A DNA stretch of 53,110 nucleotides. Source: Bacteroidales bacterium (GTDB taxonomy: Bacteria; Bacteroidota; Bacteroidia; Bacteroidales; UBA932). A program made the position numbers and the translations under genes. This document shows, in pieces, positions 7,814 through 16,280 of this stretch. The notes beneath the pieces were generated by a model, which worked only from the letters and a program-made list of their open reading frames with translations, had not been told where the DNA came from and did not search any database. Within the stretch, counting starts at the first letter, position 1. Every line of letters starts with the position of its first letter. The stretch is taken from the NCBI GenBank assembly GCA_017614715.1, contig JAGABI010000045.1, positions 1 to 53,110 on the forward strand, written 5' to 3'.

Positions 7814-8680
7814 ATGTCTGATATTGAAAAGATACAGTTATTCGAGCAGAAGAAGATTCGCACCGCCTGGGATGAAGATAGACAAGAATGGTTCTTCTCA
7901 ATTGTCGATGTCTGCGGAGTCCTGGCCGAAAGCAAGGATTATGACACAGCCAGGAAATACTGGGCCAAGTTGAAAGAAAGGCTCATTGCCGAAGGAAATG
8001 AGTTGGTGACAAATTGTCTCCAACTGAAAATGGTCTCTCCCAAGGATGGGAAAAGGTATAATACCGACGTGGCGGATATGGAAGGAATGTTTCGCATCAT
8101 ACAGTCCATCCCCTCAAAGAAAGCCGAGCCCATCAAAGTTTGGATGGCCTCAGTGGCCGCAGAGCGAATAAACCAGGCCATAGACCCGGAGCGTAGCATT
8201 GACCAAGCTATTGTCGATTACCGCAGGCTGGGTTATTCCGAAGCTTGGATTACGCGCCGTATTAAGACCATAGAAATCCGGAAAGGCCTTACGGACGAAT
8301 GGAAGCGCGGCGGCGTAACCAAAGAAATAGACTTCGCCTTCCTTACGGACCTTATGTCCAAGACCTGGAGCGGTATGACCACGCGCGAGTACAAACGCTA
8401 CAAAGGCCTCACCAAAGAAAACCTGCGCGACAATATGACCAATATGGAGTTGCTGCTCAACGCCCTGGCCGAAGAATCCGCCACCCAACTCAGCAAAGAG
8501 CACAACCCGGAGGGACTACAAGAAAATGCCGGTATAGCCAAGGATGGGGCCGAAGTTGCCAGAAACGCCCGCGAAGACCTTGAAAAGCGCATCGGCCACA
8601 GCATAATCTCCTCGGAAAAAGCCATTGACCACATTCAATCTCCAGAAGAACTACCATTCCAAAGACCGGAAGATCAATAA
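7814..8680 (+). CDS. Bro-N domain protein (phage antirepressor/DinD-like)
   Basis: A 288-residue protein beginning MSDIEKIQLFEQKKIRTAW; an ATG four codons upstream is less likely. The N-terminal ~110 residues are a Bro-N domain (WFFSIVDVCGVLAESKDYDTARKYWAKLKERL), a DNA-binding module of baculovirus BRO proteins and phage antirepressors. The central part (SEAWITRRIKTIEIRKGLTDEWKRGG) and helical C-terminus are as in bacterial relatives of DNA-damage-inducible DinD. Such genes are usually horizontally acquired and may block a repressor or RecA function; the role here is unknown. It lies alone on the plus strand next to decayed DNA, in front of the CRISPR locus. Confidence 0.8.
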   Translation: MSDIEKIQLFEQKKIRTAWDEDRQEWFFSIVDVCGVLAESKDYDTARKYWAKLKERLIAEGNELVTNCLQLKMVSPKDGKRYNTDVADMEGMFRIIQSIPSKKAEPIKVWMASVAAERINQAIDPERSIDQAIVDYRRLGYSEAWITRRIKTIEIRKGLTDEWKRGGVTKEIDFAFLTDLMSKTWSGMTTREYKRYKGLTKENLRDNMTNMELLLNALAEESATQLSKEHNPEGLQENAGIAKDGAEVARNAREDLEKRIGHSIISSEKAIDHIQSPEELPFQRPEDQ

Positions 8681-8689
8681 CCCAAAAAC

Positions 8690-9157
8690 TATCCCGCTTC
8701 GGCCCCGAATGGGCAGCTGGATAGAATTACAGAAGCATACTGTCAATCCATCGCCGGACGGACGGAATGGCTGGTTTTGCAGGCAAAATTGCCCGCAAAA
8801 AAGGACTCTATACGGTCTGAAGGATGGCGGGCCTGATGAAAGAAGCAGGTCTTCCAGCGCCTGAGTACCGGACAGAAGGTGTCTTTACAAAACAGACCGA
8901 CATCCCCCCCAAATGTCATAGAAAAAGTCGGAGATAATGTCGGAGAAAAGACGGCGAAAACACTTAAAGGAAAGGCTAAACGCGAGGAGGACATCATAAG
9001 CCTAATGCGCTCTAGCCCTACTATCTCATTCGCCGAACTTGCTTTGGCCCTCAATGTCGCGGAAAGAACTATTGCAAGAGACATTGCCCGTCTTCGCAAA
9101 GAAAACAAGATAAAGAGACAAGGCGGCGATAAAGGTGGCGAGTGGGTTATTCTCTAG
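8690..9157 (+). pseudogene. Frameshifted remnant of an HTH regulator (AlbA_2/RecG-like C-terminus)
   Basis: The only intact part is the frame 8879-9157, whose last ~60 residues form a winged helix-turn-helix (ISFAELALALNVAERTIARDIARLRKENKIKR). Upstream the reading continues in another frame (GLMKEAGLPAPEYRTEGVFT around 8830-8885) with text typical of the end of Schlafen/AlbA_2 'ATP-binding' regulators, showing a frameshift near 8885. Further upstream to 8690 coding is scrambled. The start at 8879 is therefore just an internal ATG. I call it a decayed C-terminal fragment; a recently shortened HTH protein is the alternative. Confidence 0.55.
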
Positions 9158-9202
9158 TTTTTTGTATGCTCTTTTCGCCAAATACCTAAGCATAACCGCA
9201 TA

Positions 9203-9305
9203 AGAAAAAGAGCGAGCCGCAGCCCGCCCTTGATGTTCTCACAACGGAATAATCCTTATTGTGAATGGCTTCATTTTCAATTGCGAATCTATGGAACTTT
9301 TTAAT
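9203..9305 (-). ncRNA. tracrRNA of the type II-C system
   Basis: On the minus strand the segment 9280-9259 holds an anti-repeat complementary to the CRISPR repeat: 11 consecutive bases (GCCATTCACAA), a one-base gap, and 8 more. Next comes AAGGATTATTCCGTTGTG, a stem-loop typical of Bacteroidetes II-C tracrRNAs, then a GC-rich hairpin AGGGCGGGC/GCTCGCTCT (9 bp with two G-U pairs) ending in a T-run (9209-9203), a Rho-independent terminator. The RNA pairs with crRNA, guides RNase III processing and anchors the crRNA in Cas9. The 5' end is estimated from a -7-like box at 9319-9312. Orientation fixes the crRNA strand as minus. Confidence 0.9.
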
Positions 9306-9311
9306 AAAAAG

Positions 9312-9330
9312 CAAATATTGACTATATTTG
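9312..9330. promoter_or_regulatory. Divergent cas9/tracrRNA promoter in one palindrome
   Basis: A 19-base imperfect palindrome, CAAATATTGACTATATTTG, contains the cas9 -7 box TATATTTG (9323-9330, plus) and a one-mismatch tracrRNA -7 box AATATTTG (9319-9312, minus). No strong -33 TTG is seen on either side. cas9 would get a leader of about 20 bases; the tracrRNA start falls near 9305. Confidence 0.6.
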
Positions 9331-9355
9331 AAAGCATTGAAAAGCATTCAGCAAG

Positions 9356-12300
9356 ATGAAAAAAATCCTTGGGCTAGACTTAGGAACGACCAGCGTTGGC
9401 TGGGCGATGGTAACACAGGCCGATAACAATAATGAGAGGTCTTCTATTCTTGGCTGCGGCTCAAGAGTCGTGCCTATCTCCGTAGATGAGAAAGACAGTT
9501 TTGAGAAGGGAAAAGCATCAACTACTAATGCAAACCGAACACTCAAACGGGGAATGCGCCGCAACTTGCAACGACGTAAACAGAGACGAGACAATCTCGT
9601 TGCTATTCTCAAACAACAAGGCTGGATAACAGACACGACCCTATTCTCGGAAGTCGGCAAAGGCAGTACCTACGACACTTTACACTTAAGAGCCAAAGCT
9701 GCCACGGAGCAAATCACCCTATCTGAATTGGCACGGGTGTTTCTTGCTATTTGCAAGAAGCGTGGTTATAAAAGTTCTAGAAAGATAGATGCAGACGAAG
9801 ATGGTCAGTTAATCGATGGGATGCAGATTGCGAAGTCATTATTTACCGATGGCATCACGCCTGCTCAATATGCGAAGAAGGTGTTAGATTCCGGCAAAGC
9901 GGCACGGTTTGATTTTTACAGATCTGACTTGGAAGCCGAGTTTGACCGCATATGGAATAATCAGAAACAGTATTATCCAAGCGTACTCACCGACGACTTC
10001 AAGAAGCAACTAGCTAGACAAGGGCGGTCAGGCTCATCCAAGTTATTTTTCTCGAAATACACTATTTATACTGCAGACAACAAAGGAAAAGAACGGAAAG
10101 TACAGGCAATCGAATGGAGAATTGAGGCTCTAAGCAAAAAGCTGCAGCCCGAAGTGATGGCATACGTAATATCCGACATAAGAGGTGAAATTTATAATTC
10201 AAGCGGTTATTTAGGCGAGATAAGTGACCGAAGCAAAGAATTATTCTTTAGCGGGGAGACTATTGGCCAATATTTATACCGTTCCCTCCAGGAAAATCCA
10301 CAATTCAGCACGAGAAACAAAGTCTTTTACCGCCAGGACTACATAGATGAGTTCAATATAATTTGGGAGGTTCAATCGCAATTTCATCCAGAACTTACTC
10401 CAAAACTCAAAAAGATCATATCGGATGAGATTATTTTTTATCAAAGACATTTAAAGTCCCAGAAGGGCCTTATCTCTTTCTGCGAATTCGAGAGCCGTAA
10501 GATAAAGGTCCTTGTCGACGGAAAGGAAAAGACTAAAACCACAGGTAGTCGCGTTGCACCGCGATCATCATTATTATTCCAAGAATTCAAGATCTGGCAA
10601 GTTCTAAACAATTTAGCATTTATTGACAGGGCGACAGGTATCTCTACACCCCTCTCAATAGAAGAGAAATCTTTGTTGGCAAAGGAACTCACCATAAAAG
10701 CCAGAATGAGACATGGCGATGTATTGAAACTGTTTGGTAAAAACGGCCGCAGATACAAGTTGAACTATGAGTCGATTGAGGGGAACAACACTATTGCCGA
10801 GTTGTATGCAAAGTACATAGAAATCATTGCTGACTCCGGACATGATACTAATGACTTGGAGAAGATGTCTTATCATGATGCTTCCGCATTCGTCACGGAG
10901 GTGCTTTCTTTTCTTGGCTGCTCTGCCGACATTTTCTCCTTTAATAGCTCTCTACATAAAGAAGAATATGAGCAGCAACCTCTTTTCAAGCTATGGCATC
11001 TTCTTTATTCGTATGAGGGCGATAATTCCAACACGGGCAACGAGTCTCTCATCGCAAAAATCTCAGAAATTACTGGTCTGGAGCGAGATTATGCAAAAGT
11101 AATTTCAACAGTCAAGTTTAAACAGGACTATGCCTCTTTAAGCCATAAAGCAATAAGTAAGATACTCCCCTTCTTGAAAGAGGGGTATTGCTATTCTGAT
11201 GCCTGCAAGATGGCCGGGTATAATCATTCTCACTCCCTTACTCAGGAAGAGTTAGACAATAAAGACTTTGTCGACAGACTTGAGATTCTCCCTAAAGGAG
11301 CCCTGAGGAACCCTGTTGTGGAGAAGATCATAAATCAGATGATTAATGTAGTTAATGCAGCATCTGACGCCTACGGTAAGCCAGACGAGATACATATCGA
11401 ATTGGCCAGAGAGCTTAAACAAAATGCCAAAGAAAGGGAAAAGGCTACCAATGCCATTGCGGCCAATAATCGTAAAAACGAAGAATACGAAGAAATCCTA
11501 AGGTCGTCCTTTGGTCTAAAATCCGTAAGAAAAGCTGACATCCTTCGATATCGATTGTATGACGAGCTTAAGGAAAACGGATATAAGACTCTTTATTCCA
11601 ACAAGTTCATCTCCCCTTCTATTCTTTTTTCCAAGGAAATAGATATCGAGCACATCATTCCGCAAGCATTGATGTTTGACGACTCATTTGTCAATAAGAC
11701 TCTTGAGTTTAAGGATATTAACATTGAGAAAGGGCGAAAAACAGCCAATGACTATGTAAAAGGGAAATATGGTACTGATGAATACGAACAATATCGCTTG
11801 CGAATAGATGATCTTGCTAGTCGTGGCGCAATCAGCGACAAGAAGCGCAAGTACTTACTTATGACAGAGAGCGAAATACCATCAGGCTTCATAGATAGAG
11901 ACCTTAGAAATTCTCAATATATATCGAAAAAGGCGCTGGAAATACTTCAAGACTATGTAAGGGATGTTGTTCCAACAACCGGGTCCGTTACGAGTCGTCT
12001 GAGAGAAGAGTGGCAACTTGTAGATGTTATGAAGGAGATAAATTTCGAGAAGTACCAAAAGGCTGGCAAGACGTATATAGAAGAAGACACTGACGGCCGC
12101 AAGATTCAAAAGATTGAAAATTGGACAAAGAGAAACGACCATAGACATCACGCCATGGATGCCATAACAATCGCATTTACCCGACCAGAACACATCAACA
12201 TATTAAATAATCTCCACGCAAAAAGCGACAAGGGCTCTAGTTTCTACGGACTCTACCTAAACCACACTGTAGATACTGGGAAAAAGCGGATTTTTACACC

Positions 12301-13477
12301 GCCAATGCCACTTGACGAATTACGCCAAGCATTCAAGAAGAGCCTTGACGCGGCGATTATCTCCATAAAAGCCAAAAATAAAGTCGTCACCAGAAACGTC
12401 AATAGGACAAAAAAGGCAAACGGAGAAAACAAGAAGATAGAACTCACCCCACGAGGCGAGCTCCACAAAGAGCAGGTGTATGGCCGCAGACAACGCTATG
12501 CCACATCTGACGTTACAGTCGGAGCGAAAATGAATGCCGATGTTATTTTAACCGTCGCATCCAAAAAGATAAGAGAAGCTCTTCAAGCAAGATTAGATGA
12601 GAACGGCGGCGATTCAAAGAGAGCATTTACAGGCAAGAATTCACTTGAAAAGAATCCTTTATATATCGATGCTGCACATACGATAGTAGTTCCGCCTAAA
12701 GTCAAATGTGTTCGCTTCGACACTTATTTCAGTATACGCAAGGATGTCGCTCCAGACCTAAGCGTCGATAAGATTGTAGACAAGAAAGCGCAGGCCAAGA
12801 TTAAGGCGCGTATTGCCGAATGCAACGGAGATGTACGGGAGGCTTTGACCAACTTGGAGCAGAAGCCAATCTGGCTAGACGATGCTCATACTATCCCTAT
12901 TAAAAAGGTGACTATTGGGGAGAACTTTGACTTGTACGCTATTAGAGATAAGCGAGACAAAGATGGGAAACTGATTATGGACAAAGACGGGAATACGATT
13001 CCTAATGATTATGTCAACCTTAGAAACAATCACCACGTAGCTCTCTACCGTGATACCGAAGGACAAATTCAGGAAGTTGTAGTTCCCATGTTTGAAGCTC
13101 TGAATAGGGTAAATATGCATTTGCCGATTGTTGATAAGACACACAAGAGTGATTCTGGCTGGACATTCTTGTATAGCATAAAGGTTAATGAGATGTTCGT
13201 TTTTCCTGATGAACAATCTGGTTTTTATCCTCAAGAGATTAATTTACTGAATCCAGCGAACCTGCCAATTATTAGCAGACATCTCTTTAGAGTGCAAAAA
13301 TTGGCCAAGCGAGACTATTGGTTTAGACATCATTTGGAGACAACTATTGATGGAAATGACAAACAATTGAAAGGAATCACCTGGAATCGCATTACTAACA
13401 TACAGTTAATGAATAATGTCGTAAAAGTTCGAGTAAACCATATCGGTCAAATAGTAGCAGTCGGAGAGTATGATTAA
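9356..13477 (+). CDS. cas9: Type II-C CRISPR endonuclease Cas9
   Basis: A 1373-residue RNA-guided DNA nuclease. RuvC-I is at the N-terminus (LGLDLGTTSVGWAM, Asp8), followed by the Arg-rich bridge helix (RTLKRGMRRNLQRRKQRRDN, residues ~62-81). RuvC-II is KPDEIHIELAREL (Glu682). The HNH domain has IDIEHIIPQALMFDDSF with His766 and Asn780/Asn789. RuvC-III is RNDHRHHAMDA (His932, Asp935). All catalytic residues are present, so it should cut both strands. About 430 residues after RuvC-III form the wedge and PAM-interacting region. No csn2 or cas4 follows cas1-cas2, hence subtype II-C. Codon use is more AT-rich than the neighbours, suggesting transfer. It overlaps cas1 by 8 bases. Confidence 0.98.
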   Translation: MKKILGLDLGTTSVGWAMVTQADNNNERSSILGCGSRVVPISVDEKDSFEKGKASTTNANRTLKRGMRRNLQRRKQRRDNLVAILKQQGWITDTTLFSEVGKGSTYDTLHLRAKAATEQITLSELARVFLAICKKRGYKSSRKIDADEDGQLIDGMQIAKSLFTDGITPAQYAKKVLDSGKAARFDFYRSDLEAEFDRIWNNQKQYYPSVLTDDFKKQLARQGRSGSSKLFFSKYTIYTADNKGKERKVQAIEWRIEALSKKLQPEVMAYVISDIRGEIYNSSGYLGEISDRSKELFFSGETIGQYLYRSLQENPQFSTRNKVFYRQDYIDEFNIIWEVQSQFHPELTPKLKKIISDEIIFYQRHLKSQKGLISFCEFESRKIKVLVDGKEKTKTTGSRVAPRSSLLFQEFKIWQVLNNLAFIDRATGISTPLSIEEKSLLAKELTIKARMRHGDVLKLFGKNGRRYKLNYESIEGNNTIAELYAKYIEIIADSGHDTNDLEKMSYHDASAFVTEVLSFLGCSADIFSFNSSLHKEEYEQQPLFKLWHLLYSYEGDNSNTGNESLIAKISEITGLERDYAKVISTVKFKQDYASLSHKAISKILPFLKEGYCYSDACKMAGYNHSHSLTQEELDNKDFVDRLEILPKGALRNPVVEKIINQMINVVNAASDAYGKPDEIHIELARELKQNAKEREKATNAIAANNRKNEEYEEILRSSFGLKSVRKADILRYRLYDELKENGYKTLYSNKFISPSILFSKEIDIEHIIPQALMFDDSFVNKTLEFKDINIEKGRKTANDYVKGKYGTDEYEQYRLRIDDLASRGAISDKKRKYLLMTESEIPSGFIDRDLRNSQYISKKALEILQDYVRDVVPTTGSVTSRLREEWQLVDVMKEINFEKYQKAGKTYIEEDTDGRKIQKIENWTKRNDHRHHAMDAITIAFTRPEHINILNNLHAKSDKGSSFYGLYLNHTVDTGKKRIFTPPMPLDELRQAFKKSLDAAIISIKAKNKVVTRNVNRTKKANGENKKIELTPRGELHKEQVYGRRQRYATSDVTVGAKMNADVILTVASKKIREALQARLDENGGDSKRAFTGKNSLEKNPLYIDAAHTIVVPPKVKCVRFDTYFSIRKDVAPDLSVDKIVDKKAQAKIKARIAECNGDVREALTNLEQKPIWLDDAHTIPIKKVTIGENFDLYAIRDKRDKDGKLIMDKDGNTIPNDYVNLRNNHHVALYRDTEGQIQEVVVPMFEALNRVNMHLPIVDKTHKSDSGWTFLYSIKVNEMFVFPDEQSGFYPQEINLLNPANLPIISRHLFRVQKLAKRDYWFRHHLETTIDGNDKQLKGITWNRITNIQLMNNVVKVRVNHIGQIVAVGEYD

Positions 13478-14396
13478 ACGCACCCTTTACTTCGGAAACC
13501 CTGCATATCTTTCCATTAAAAATGCTCAACTTGTCATCAAAAAGCCAGATGACGGTGATTTACCTTCTGACGATGAGCTTCGCAACGCAATAAGGACCAT
13601 CCCGATAGAAGACATCGGGGTGGTCATTTTGGATAATAAGCAAATAACCATTACATCGGCTGCCATATCCGCCTTGCTGGACAACAATGTAGCATTGATT
13701 ACTTGCAACGAGAAATCTATGCCGACAGGGCTTGTCCTGCCACTGGAATCTCATACCCTTCAGACAGAACGCTTCAGATATCAACTTGACTCTTCTCTCC
13801 CATTACGCAAACAGCTATGGCAACAAACTGTTCAGGCCAAGATTCGCAATCAGGCCGCCGTGTTGAAATATGTTACCGGCAATGACGCTCGTAATATGCT
13901 AATATGGGCAGCTGATGTTAAGAGCGGGGACAATGGAAATTTGGAGGCGCGGGCAGCTGCGTTTTATTGGAAAAATATATTTCCCAACATAGCAGACTTT
14001 TCACGAGACAGATACAATCCAGCCCCCAATAATCTTCTCAACTATGGATATGCCATTCTCCGGGCAATAATAGCGCGATCGTTAGTTGGATCAGGTCTTC
14101 TTCCAACAATGGGGATACATCATCATAATCGTTATAATGCCTATTGCCTTGCCGATGACATAATGGAACCATATCGGCCATATGTAGACATACTGGTCTC
14201 AGACATAATTAAGGAGCACGCTACCCCACCAGAATTAACAAGAAATATTAAAGCTCAATTGCTCAACATTCCTGTATTGGACGTTAATATTGATGGTCAC
14301 CGTAGCCCTTTAATGATTGCTGCAACTACTACGACAGCTTCTCTATACAAATGTTTCTCCGGGGAATCTAGAAAAATACTGTACCCGGAGTTATGA
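13470..14396 (+). CDS. cas1: CRISPR integrase Cas1
   Basis: A 308-residue Cas1 of the type II branch, the metal-dependent integrase that joins new spacers to the array in complex with Cas2. It has an N-terminal beta-rich domain starting [12 protein letters not shown] and a helical catalytic domain with the conserved set Glu159 ([10 protein letters not shown]), His217-219 (GIHHHN) and Glu233 ([12 protein letters not shown]). Length is normal, with nothing missing. It overlaps cas9 by 8 bases upstream and cas2 by 4 bases (ATGA) downstream, so the three genes are translationally coupled. Confidence 0.97.
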   Translation: MIKRTLYFGNPAYLSIKNAQLVIKKPDDGDLPSDDELRNAIRTIPIEDIGVVILDNKQITITSAAISALLDNNVALITCNEKSMPTGLVLPLESHTLQTERFRYQLDSSLPLRKQLWQQTVQAKIRNQAAVLKYVTGNDARNMLIWAADVKSGDNGNLEARAAAFYWKNIFPNIADFSRDRYNPAPNNLLNYGYAILRAIIARSLVGSGLLPTMGIHHHNRYNAYCLADDIMEPYRPYVDILVSDIIKEHATPPELTRNIKAQLLNIPVLDVNIDGHRSPLMIAATTTTASLYKCFSGESRKILYPEL

Positions 14397-14728
14397 TAAC
14401 TCGTCTCAGCGAGTACCGTGTTATGTGGATTCTTGTTTTTTTTGACCTCCCTACCGAAACCAAAAAAGAACGAAAGGCGGCTGCATTATTCCGCAAGAAT
14501 CTCATACAAGATGGGTTCACTATGTTCCAGTTCTCCATTTATATAAGAAACTGTCCATCAATGGAGAATGCGCAGATGCACGTCCGGCGTGTCAAAGCAA
14601 TGCTCCCCGATTATGGCAAAGTCGGCATCATCTGCATAACGGAAAAACAATTCGATAGTATGGAATTATTCTTAGGGAAGAAGAATTCGGAATTACCCTT
14701 CATCGGACAGCAGCTCGAGTTGTTTTAA
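14393..14728 (+). CDS. cas2: CRISPR adaptation protein Cas2
   Basis: A 111-residue ferredoxin-fold protein with the beta1 motif [13 protein letters not shown] (Asp18) and a central [10 protein letters not shown] strand, typical of type II Cas2. Cas2 bridges two Cas1 dimers in the spacer integration complex; its catalytic Asp is present but not needed for adaptation in studied systems. It starts inside the cas1 stop (ATGA) and ends 62 bases before the first repeat. Confidence 0.96.
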   Translation: MITRLSEYRVMWILVFFDLPTETKKERKAAALFRKNLIQDGFTMFQFSIYIRNCPSMENAQMHVRRVKAMLPDYGKVGIICITEKQFDSMELFLGKKNSELPFIGQQLELF

Positions 14729-14790
14729 CGATTTTTCTAATCCTGCGACCCACACCAACAGTCTGACTCTCAGCATTTTGCCAAGGGTCA
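14729..14790 (+). promoter_or_regulatory. cas2-array junction, probable leader (integration side)
   Basis: 62 bases between the cas2 stop and the first perfect repeat. The neighbouring repeats are identical to one another while the far end of the array is degenerate, which suggests that new spacers enter here. No promoter is seen reading into the array on the plus strand. Confidence 0.4.
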
Positions 14791-15443
14791 GGTGTTGTGA
14801 CGATGTCAAAGATAGAAAAAATGAAAGCCATTCACAACACGATGCATTAGAGGATGCGAAGGCCGTTGGTGTTGTGACGATGTCAAAGATAGAAAAAATG
14901 AAAGCCATTCACAACGTGCGCCTCATAGGGCACTCCGATGTCGCGGTGTTGTGACGATGTCAAAGATAGAAAAAATGAAAGCCATTCACAACAATGCGCT
15001 TCGCTTCCGCTTCCGCTGCTTGGTGTTGTGACGATGTCAAAGATAGAAAAAATGAAAGCCATTCACAACTTAGTGCGCACGCGGATGCGCGCGCACGCGG
15101 GTGTTGTGACGATGTCAAAGATAGAAAAAATGAAAGCCATTCACAACATAAGGATTTTGGCACTATAACATTACGTGGTGTTGTGACGATGTCAAAGATA
15201 GAAAAAATGAAAGCCATTCACAACTATTTGACCGTTTCCGCGACAATCAATGAAGGTGTTGTGACGATGTCAAAGATAGAAAAAATGAAAGCCATTCACA
15301 ACATCTTCCGCATCTTCATATACTGGACAATCGGTGTTGTGACGATGTCAAAGATAGAAAAAATGAAAGCCATTCACAACATATTCAAGCCGGTAGAGAT
15401 GCTATCGCCTGGTGTTGTGACGATGTCAAAGGTAGAAAAAATG
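14791..15443 (-). CRISPR. Type II-C CRISPR array: eight perfect 48-bp repeats, one degenerate repeat, eight spacers
   Basis: Repeats begin (plus strand) at 14791, 14868, 14945, 15022, 15100, 15177, 15255 and 15333. Each is 48 bases, starting GGTGTTGTGACGATG and ending GAAAGCCATTCACAAC, with GTTGTGA/TCACAAC near both ends. Spacers are 29 or 30 bases. The ninth copy at 15411 keeps about 33 bases, has one change (GATA to GGTA), and then diverges. On the minus strand each repeat contains TTG, 20 bases, TATCTTTG: a full Bacteroidetes promoter that would start RNA about 10 bases before the next spacer. The tracrRNA orientation agrees, so transcription is taken as minus. None of the spacers was seen to match elsewhere in this window. 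Confidence 0.98.
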
Positions 15444-15485
15444 TCGTTATCAATCGCATAGCGCCACGGCTACGCGAAGTCGTGA

Positions 15486-15643
15486 GGCGGCAGTTGTCTC
15501 AAAGAAACCGTGGGCGCCCGTGCCCTCGTAAAACGGGAGGGGCCCGCAAGATGCTAGTTATCGCGCAGCGATGACGTAGCAGATTGTGGGAGGGATGAAG
15601 TGAGCTGAAAGCGAACGGAAGTTTCTAGAGACAATCTGCCGCC
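15486..15643. repeat. 158-bp element with 23-bp inverted ends beside the array
   Basis: Left arm 15486-15508 (GGCGGCAGTTGTCTC then AAAGAAAC) and right arm 15621-15643 (GTTTCTAGAGACAATC then TGCCGCC) are inverse complements over 23 bases apart from small indels/mismatches. The 112 bases between them hold a further GC-rich hairpin (GTGGGC...GCCCGC with CCCTC/GAGGG inside, 15510-15546). No reading frame is supported. It may be a structured RNA or a MITE-like insertion; the remaining bases 15444-15485 and 15644-15675 show nothing else. Confidence 0.55.
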
Positions 15644-15675
15644 GGAGCGAAGCGGAGCTGTGGGGCGAACTGAAT

Positions 15676-15708
15676 AAAAAAAGCGAAGGAACAAAATAGT
15701 TCCCTCGC
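15676..15708 (-). terminator. Rho-independent terminator of yjbQ
   Basis: Inverted repeat GCGAAGGAAC (15683-15692) and GTTCCCTCGC (15699-15708), 10 bp with one G-U pair and a six-base loop, followed on the minus strand by seven T (15682-15676). It lies 26 bases past the yjbQ stop codon. Confidence 0.85.
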
Positions 15709-15733
15709 CTTTTATTAATAACGTTTGGTAAGA

Positions 15734-16234
15734 TTATTCGCCGATGATCTTGACTTCGAGGACGCGCTCGCGCTCGCGAACCTGATCCCAGTCGATGAAA
15801 TATACGAAACCGAAGTCACCGAGGCTGAGCTTGCCCTCGTCAATCATGAGAGTCTCGCTGCGGCCAAAGAAACTGCTGCGCAGGTGGGCGTCGGTATTGA
15901 GGCTGCCACGCTCTACCTCACCGGGGTGTGCAAGTGCAAACTCAATATGTTTGGGACCCGGATGCAGGTACTGGCCTTCGTAACGGCAGGTGGGGACAAG
16001 TTTCTCCATGATGTTGATAAGATCCTGCTGCAGAAACTCACGGTTGAAATAGGTAACGTCGTGAGAGCACTCCTGAATCATTACAGAGCAGGTGGTGTGG
16101 TGTGAATAAAGCACGCAGATACCGTCCTTGATGCCGCTCTCGGCAACAATCTTCTTAACCTGGTCGGTTACATTGTGGAAATCGGGCATGTGGTCCTTGG
16201 ACTGGACTGTTACTTTACCTTTGAAAATTTTCAT
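15734..16234 (-). CDS. yjbQ: YjbQ family protein (UPF0047)
   Basis: A 166-residue protein matching the YjbQ/UPF0047 family, including the metal-site-like motif SHHTTCSVMIQE (around residues 44-55), a central HPGPKHIEF stretch (longer than the ~135-residue minimal family) and a C-terminal beta segment LSLGDFGFVYFIDWD. Family members have weak thiamine-phosphate-synthase activity when overexpressed, but their physiological role is unsettled. It follows the triosephosphate isomerase gene after a 46-base AT-rich gap and has its own terminator, so it is either the last gene of that operon or a separate unit. Confidence 0.88.
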   Translation of the reverse strand: MKIFKGKVTVQSKDHMPDFHNVTDQVKKIVAESGIKDGICVLYSHHTTCSVMIQECSHDVTYFNREFLQQDLINIMEKLVPTCRYEGQYLHPGPKHIEFALAHPGEVERGSLNTDAHLRSSFFGRSETLMIDEGKLSLGDFGFVYFIDWDQVRERERVLEVKIIGE

Positions 16235-16280
16235 TTTACTAAATCTTTAATTGTTAATTAATATGGTTGTTCAGTAATCT

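Noticed and set aside
8625-8864. 79-codon frame after the Bro-N gene
   Set aside because: Overlaps the Bro-N gene end, low-complexity basic peptide; better explained as part of the decayed HTH gene region.
14393-14790. Search for csn2 or cas4 after cas2
   Set aside because: Only 62 bases lie between cas2 and the first repeat; nothing codes for Csn2 or Cas4, supporting subtype II-C.
14938-15461. Repeating proteins read from the CRISPR array (DDVKDRKNESHSQ, GVVTMSKIEKMKAIHN)
   Set aside because: These are translations of the 48-bp repeats and end within spacers; no coding role.
15444-15675. Retron-type msr/msd RNA suggested by the long inverted ends
   Set aside because: No reverse transcriptase gene is nearby, and no branch-G or msd-like layout could be recognised.
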